From NCBI GenBank assembly GCA_001563885.1, contig LKMM01000084.1, positions 1 through 8,925 on the forward strand: a DNA stretch of 8,925 nt. The letters run 5' to 3'. A program made the translations under genes and the position numbers. Every line of letters begins with the position of its first letter. Positions within the stretch are counted from its first letter, which is position 1. Below are positions 5,378 to 8,925 of this stretch, one piece after another. The DNA comes from Natrialbaceae archaeon B1-Br10_E2g27 (GTDB lineage Archaea > Halobacteriota > Halobacteria > Halobacteriales > Natrialbaceae). Under the pieces are notes generated by a model. That model ran no database searches and was not told the origin of the DNA. It was given only the letters and a program-made list of their open reading frames with translations.

Positions 5378-7606
5378 TTACTGGAAGCCGATCCGGCTAC
5401 CCCGGCGACCGGTTGGGTCCGGCCCGCGAGAGCCACCCTGGAACTCCTCTTCGATCCGCTCGTAGTACTCTAAGATTTCGTCGGTGATCGTCGGCCGGAC
5501 GTTTTCCATCGCCTGGCGGAAGTGGCGCATCTCGACGATGTCTGCGTCGTGGTCTTCCCGAAGCGCCTCGATGGCGGCTTCTCGAGCGATCGACTCGAGA
5601 TCGGAGCCGACGTAGCCGTCGGTGATCTCGGCGATCTCACGCAGGGTGACGTCGGGGGCAAGCGGCATCGCCTGGGTATGAATCTCGAGGATCTTCTCGC
5701 GGCCGTCGACGTCGGGTTCGCCGATCATCACGAGGCGGTCGAACCGGCCCGAACGCAAGAGCGCGGGGTCGATCATATCGGGGCGGTTCGTCGCGCCGAT
5801 GACCATCACGTTTTGCATCTCCTCTAGGCCGTCGAGTTCGGTCAGCAGTTGGTTGACGACGCGTTCGGAGACGTTCGAGCCGACTTCGCCGCCACGACCC
5901 GGTGCGAGGGCGTCGAGTTCGTCGAAGAAGATCACCGTCGGCGAGACCTGCCGGGCTTTCCGGAAGGTCTGACGGATCGCCTTCTCGCTTTCACCGACCC
6001 ACTTGCTCAACAGTTGTGGGCCACGCACCGAGATGAAGTTGGCGTTGGTCTCGTTGGCGACGGCTTTTGCCATCAGGGTCTTGCCGGTGCCGGGTGGGCC
6101 ATAGAGCAAGACGCCGGCCGGTGGATCGATTCCGAGCCGTTCGAAGCGGCCGGGATTGCTCAGTGGCCACTCGACGGATTCCTGGACCTGCTCTTTGGCC
6201 GAATGGAGCCCACCGACGTCGTCCCAGGATATTTTCGGGAGTTCGACGAGTACTTCGCGCATCGCCGAGGGCTCGACCTCGTTTAGGGCACCGCGGAAGT
6301 CCTCGCGTTTGACGATCATCCGATCGATCAGACTCGGCGGGATGTCTTCTTCGTCGAGATCGATCTCCGGCAGGTACCGCCGCAGGGCTTTCATCGCGGC
6401 TTCTTTGGTTAGACTCTCGATGTCCGCGCCGACGAACCCATGGGTCTCGTCTGCAAGGTGTGAGAGGTTGACGTCATCAGACAGTGGCATCCCACGGGTG
6501 TGGATCTGGAGAATCTCCTCGCGACCCATCTCGTCGGGGACGCCGATATCGATCTCACGGTCGAATCGGCCCGGCCGACGAAGTGCAGGATCGACGCTGT
6601 CGACGCGGTTCGTCGCGGCAATGACGATGACCTGCCCACGGGCCTCTAACCCGTCCATCATCGTCAGCAACTGGGCGACCACGCGGCGTTCGACCTCGCC
6701 AGTGACGTCTTCGCGTTTGGGGGCGATCGAGTCGAGTTCGTCGATGAAGATGATCGCCGGTGACTCCTCGCTTGCGTCCTCGAAGATCTCTCTGAGTTGC
6801 TGTTCTGATTCGCCGTAGTATTTCGAGATGATCTCTGGGCCGGCAATAGAGAAGAAACTCGCGGAGGTTTCGTTTGCGACTGCCTTCGCAAGCAGCGTCT
6901 TCCCGGTGCCTGGTGGGCCATGCAACAGGACACCCTGTGGCGGCTCGATCCCCAGTTTCTTGAATATCTGGGGGTGTTTCATCGGCAGTTCGACCATCTC
7001 CCGGACGCGCTGGATCTCTCCCTGGAGGCCGCCGATGTCCTCGTAGGTAATGCCGCCGCCGGTCTTCTCGAAGCCAGAGATTGGCTCTTCGCGCAACTCG
7101 ACGTCGGTATCTTCGGTGATGAGAACCACGCCTTCGGGCTCAGTTTCGACGGCGATCAGCGGAATCGCCTGTCCCGGCGAGCGCATGAAGGGATGGTTCG
7201 TCGAGGACATAACGGGCACGATGTCCCGGCCCACGACGGGACGTTTCAGTATCTGGCGTTTGACCATCCCGGCAGCATCCGAGCCAAACTGCACAGACGC
7301 CTCTTCAGGAGGCGCAAGCACCAGACTCTCGGCTTTTGTTGCCTCTGCTTTCCGGATCGTCACCCGTTCGCCGATTCCGACATCGGCGTTTTGACGGGTG
7401 AAACCGTCGATACGGACGGTGTCGGTGTTCCAGTCTTGCCGATCTGCCCGCCACACCTTCGCGGCGGTGGTGTCTGCGCCCTCGATTTCGATGATGTCGC
7501 CCGGACTCAGCTTCAGATGCAAGAGCGTGTCCGGGTCGAGTCTGGCGATACCACGACCCGAGTCGTTCGGGTACGCCTTCGCAACCTCCAGTTGAACTTC
7601 GTTCAT
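5378..7606 (-). CDS. cdc48: Cdc48/VAT (p97) double AAA+ ATPase
   Basis: Archaeal Cdc48/VAT unfoldase (742 aa), a cytoplasmic hexamer that uses ATP to unfold and thread proteins, probably for the 20S proteasome. The N-domain (about 1-175) has a double-psi barrel (MNEVQLEVAKAYPNDSGRGIARLD) and a CDC48_2 barrel. D1: Walker A GPPGTGKT 230-237, pore loop KYYGES 262-267, Walker B IIFIDE 285-290, sensor Asn333, arginine fingers Arg344 and Arg347. D2: Walker A GPPGTGKT 503-510, pore loop KWVGES 535-540, Walker B VIFFDE 558-563, sensor Asn607, arginine fingers Arg618 and Arg621. After the last helix (ILEYYERIEEEF) comes a Gly/Arg/Pro-rich tail ending IGFQ. Length and motifs are intact. The ATG at 7606 gives the expected N-terminus. 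There is no Shine-Dalgarno site. The gene is divergent from larC across 192 nt. Haloarchaea usually carry several Cdc48 paralogues; which one this is cannot be told here. Confidence 0.97.
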   Translation of the reverse strand: MNEVQLEVAKAYPNDSGRGIARLDPDTLLHLKLSPGDIIEIEGADTTAAKVWRADRQDWNTDTVRIDGFTRQNADVGIGERVTIRKAEATKAESLVLAPPEEASVQFGSDAAGMVKRQILKRPVVGRDIVPVMSSTNHPFMRSPGQAIPLIAVETEPEGVVLITEDTDVELREEPISGFEKTGGGITYEDIGGLQGEIQRVREMVELPMKHPQIFKKLGIEPPQGVLLHGPPGTGKTLLAKAVANETSASFFSIAGPEIISKYYGESEQQLREIFEDASEESPAIIFIDELDSIAPKREDVTGEVERRVVAQLLTMMDGLEARGQVIVIAATNRVDSVDPALRRPGRFDREIDIGVPDEMGREEILQIHTRGMPLSDDVNLSHLADETHGFVGADIESLTKEAAMKALRRYLPEIDLDEEDIPPSLIDRMIVKREDFRGALNEVEPSAMREVLVELPKISWDDVGGLHSAKEQVQESVEWPLSNPGRFERLGIDPPAGVLLYGPPGTGKTLMAKAVANETNANFISVRGPQLLSKWVGESEKAIRQTFRKARQVSPTVIFFDELDALAPGRGGEVGSNVSERVVNQLLTELDGLEEMQNVMVIGATNRPDMIDPALLRSGRFDRLVMIGEPDVDGREKILEIHTQAMPLAPDVTLREIAEITDGYVGSDLESIAREAAIEALREDHDADIVEMRHFRQAMENVRPTITDEILEYYERIEEEFQGGSRGPDPTGRRGSRIGFQ

Positions 7607-7656
7607 GATTCGGGATGGACGATGATGTCAGTGACTCCGATTTGGGGTCGGATAGG

Positions 7657-7662
7657 TTTTTT
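7657..7662 (-). promoter_or_regulatory. Possible promoter element of cdc48
   Basis: On the minus strand an A6 run followed by CCTAT lies about 51-56 nt before the cdc48 ATG. It is the only AT-rich island in this half of the divergent intergenic region and would give a leader of about 20-30 nt. The match to a TATA box is poor. A 5-bp inverted repeat, TCCGA/TCGGA (7636-7640 and 7648-7652), lies between it and the gene. Confidence 0.22.
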
Positions 7663-7769
7663 GCTCGTCCTCACAGTGCTAGCTGCTACCAGTTCTATGG
7701 TGGGAACGGGACTACATAGACGTGTCGACATCGGCCCCTTTTGGCACCACCGACGACTCGAGGAATGGC

Positions 7770-7775
7770 TTTTTA
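7770..7775 (+). promoter_or_regulatory. TATA-like element of larC
   Basis: TTTTTA is centred about 26 nt before the ATG at 7799, and no Shine-Dalgarno site lies between. The arrangement fits a leaderless transcript starting at or next to the ATG. Confidence 0.5.
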
Positions 7776-7798
7776 CTCATCGTCGCCGCCTCTTAGCC

Positions 7799-8925
7799 AT
7801 GAACGTTCTCGCCTTCGACGGTCGGATGGGTGCAAGCGGAGATATGATCCTCGCCGCCACGCTCGATGCCGGCGCAGATCCAGGCGTTCTCGAGCCCGTC
7901 ACCAACGCCCTCGATGTGGAGTTTCGTATCGATGAGACAGTTAAATCCGGTATCGCAGCGACGACCGTCGACGTTCTGTTGACCAGCGATGAGGACGGCT
8001 GTCACGACCACGGCGATGGGAACCACCACGACCACGTCCGCGCCGAAGGCCACGGCCCACATCGCAGCTATCTCGAGGTCTGTGACATTGTCGAGGAGAT
8101 GGACCTCGAGCCGCCGGTCGAACGCGACACACTGGCAATTTTCGAACTGTTAGGGGAAGCAGAGGCAAGCGTACACGGCGAGTCACTCGAGGAAATCCAC
8201 TTTCACGAGGTGGGTGCTGACGACGCGATTGCCGATATCGTCGGCGCAACCCTCTTGATTCGAGACCTCGAGCCGGATCGAATCGTCACGACGCCGCTTG
8301 CGACCGGCGGCGGGTCAGTCGGGATGAGCCACGGGCAGTATCCAGTGCCAACGCCTGCAGTCGTCGAAATCGCAAAACGGGCTGACTGGTCGCTTCGCGG
8401 TGGCCCCGTCGATCGGGAACTGCTGACGCCGACGGGGGCCGCCATTCTTGGCCATCTCGCAGACGGCGTCGAGACGCTTCCGGCACTCGAGGTCGGGCAC
8501 TCGGGGTATGGCGCGGGTGGTTACGACCTCGATCCCCACCCGAACGTGCTTCGGGTGCTCGTCGGCGACGGTGGCCGCGGCCTCCACAAAGAAGACATCG
8601 CCGTCCTCGAGACGAACGTCGACGACGCGACGCCGGAGGTGCTCGGTGGCCTCCAAGAAACGCTCGCACACGCGGGTGCGCGAGACGTGTCTGTCTTGCC
8701 GGCGACGATGAAAAAGGCCCGCCCTGGTCACCTCATCAAGGTGATCTGCCGGCCGGCGGATCGACAACGGGTCGCTCGAGCGCTTGCCGAAGAGACTGGC
8801 ACTTTAGGCGTCCGTGACGTGGGCGTCACCCATCGTTGGATCGCAAGTCGGGAGTTCGAGACGGTTTCTCTCGAGATCGACGGCGACAGCCACGAGGTGA
8901 CGGTGAAAGTCGCACGCGACGCCGA
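7799..8925 (+). CDS. larC: Nickel-pincer cofactor biosynthesis protein LarC (3' partial)
   Basis: LarC is a CTP-dependent cyclometallase that inserts nickel into pyridinium-3,5-bisthiocarboxylic acid mononucleotide, the last step in making the nickel-pincer nucleotide of lactate racemase and related enzymes. The frame runs open for 375 residues to the window edge. Family blocks are clear: FDGRMGASGDMILAATLDAG (6-25, the SGDM element), a His-rich loop (68-88 with seven His), IHFHEVGADDAIADIVG (133-149), TGGGSVGMSHGQYPVPTPA (169-187), ELLTPTGAAIL (207-217), ETNVDDATPEVLG (271-283) and MKKARPGHLIKV (304-315). The usual length is about 400-450 aa, so a few tens of residues are missing. In Lactobacillus plantarum the protein is made by a frameshift joining LarC1 and LarC2. 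Here the junction (about 258-268) is read straight through. The ATG is chosen for the family N-terminus and the TATA-like box at -26. No larA, larB or larE is visible, so its client enzyme is unknown. Confidence 0.93.
   Translation, partial: MNVLAFDGRMGASGDMILAATLDAGADPGVLEPVTNALDVEFRIDETVKSGIAATTVDVLLTSDEDGCHDHGDGNHHDHVRAEGHGPHRSYLEVCDIVEEMDLEPPVERDTLAIFELLGEAEASVHGESLEEIHFHEVGADDAIADIVGATLLIRDLEPDRIVTTPLATGGGSVGMSHGQYPVPTPAVVEIAKRADWSLRGGPVDRELLTPTGAAILGHLADGVETLPALEVGHSGYGAGGYDLDPHPNVLRVLVGDGGRGLHKEDIAVLETNVDDATPEVLGGLQETLAHAGARDVSVLPATMKKARPGHLIKVICRPADRQRVARALAEETGTLGVRDVGVTHRWIASREFETVSLEIDGDSHEVTVKVARDA

Noticed and set aside
5849..6818. Plus-strand open frames of 145 and 220 residues opposite cdc48
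   Set aside because: They are fully antisense to conserved AAA+ motifs and lack any recognisable domain or promoter.

Overview
The window looks like a chromosomal segment of a halophilic archaeon (class Halobacteria, probably a Natrialbales-like genome). The evidence is high GC, acidic proteins, frequent CTCGAG, an archaeal Cdc48/VAT ATPase, a haloarchaeal DUF7344-type winged-helix protein, and single genes that start about 25-31 nt downstream of a TATA-like box with no usable Shine-Dalgarno site. That start arrangement is typical of leaderless haloarchaeal transcripts. The genus call is inference.

Layout. Positions 1-3297 (+) hold the distal end of a Dpp/Opp-type peptide ABC importer operon: the permease dppC (5' end cut off by the window), ATPase dppD and ATPase dppF. 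The genes are packed tightly: dppC and dppD are 1 nt apart, and dppD and dppF overlap by 4 nt (ATGA). Both internal starts have strong Shine-Dalgarno sites. Position 3417-3785 (+) is a small DUF7344-type winged-helix gene with its own promoter. Position 3938-4867 (+) is an EamA/DMT-family transporter with its own TATA box, just downstream of a striking inverted-repeat cluster. Position 4878-5123 (-) is an 81-residue two-helix membrane protein convergent with the EamA gene. Position 5378-7606 (-) is a full-length Cdc48/VAT double AAA+ unfoldase. Position 7799-8925 (+) is a divergently transcribed larC (nickel-pincer cofactor nickel insertion), truncated by the window edge.

How the genes work together. 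Only the dpp genes form a clear functional unit: a permease plus two ATPases. The second permease and the binding protein presumably lie upstream. The other genes look like independent housekeeping or accessory units with separate promoters. I see no tRNA, rRNA, CRISPR array, insertion sequence or phage gene.

I do not see a clear undescribed multi-gene system. The best leads are a roughly 100-residue insertion that splits the cysteine cluster of the DppF C-terminal domain, the unexplained inverted-repeat cluster at 3836-3895, an uncharacterised small membrane protein, and an unsplit LarC with no Lar partner genes in view.
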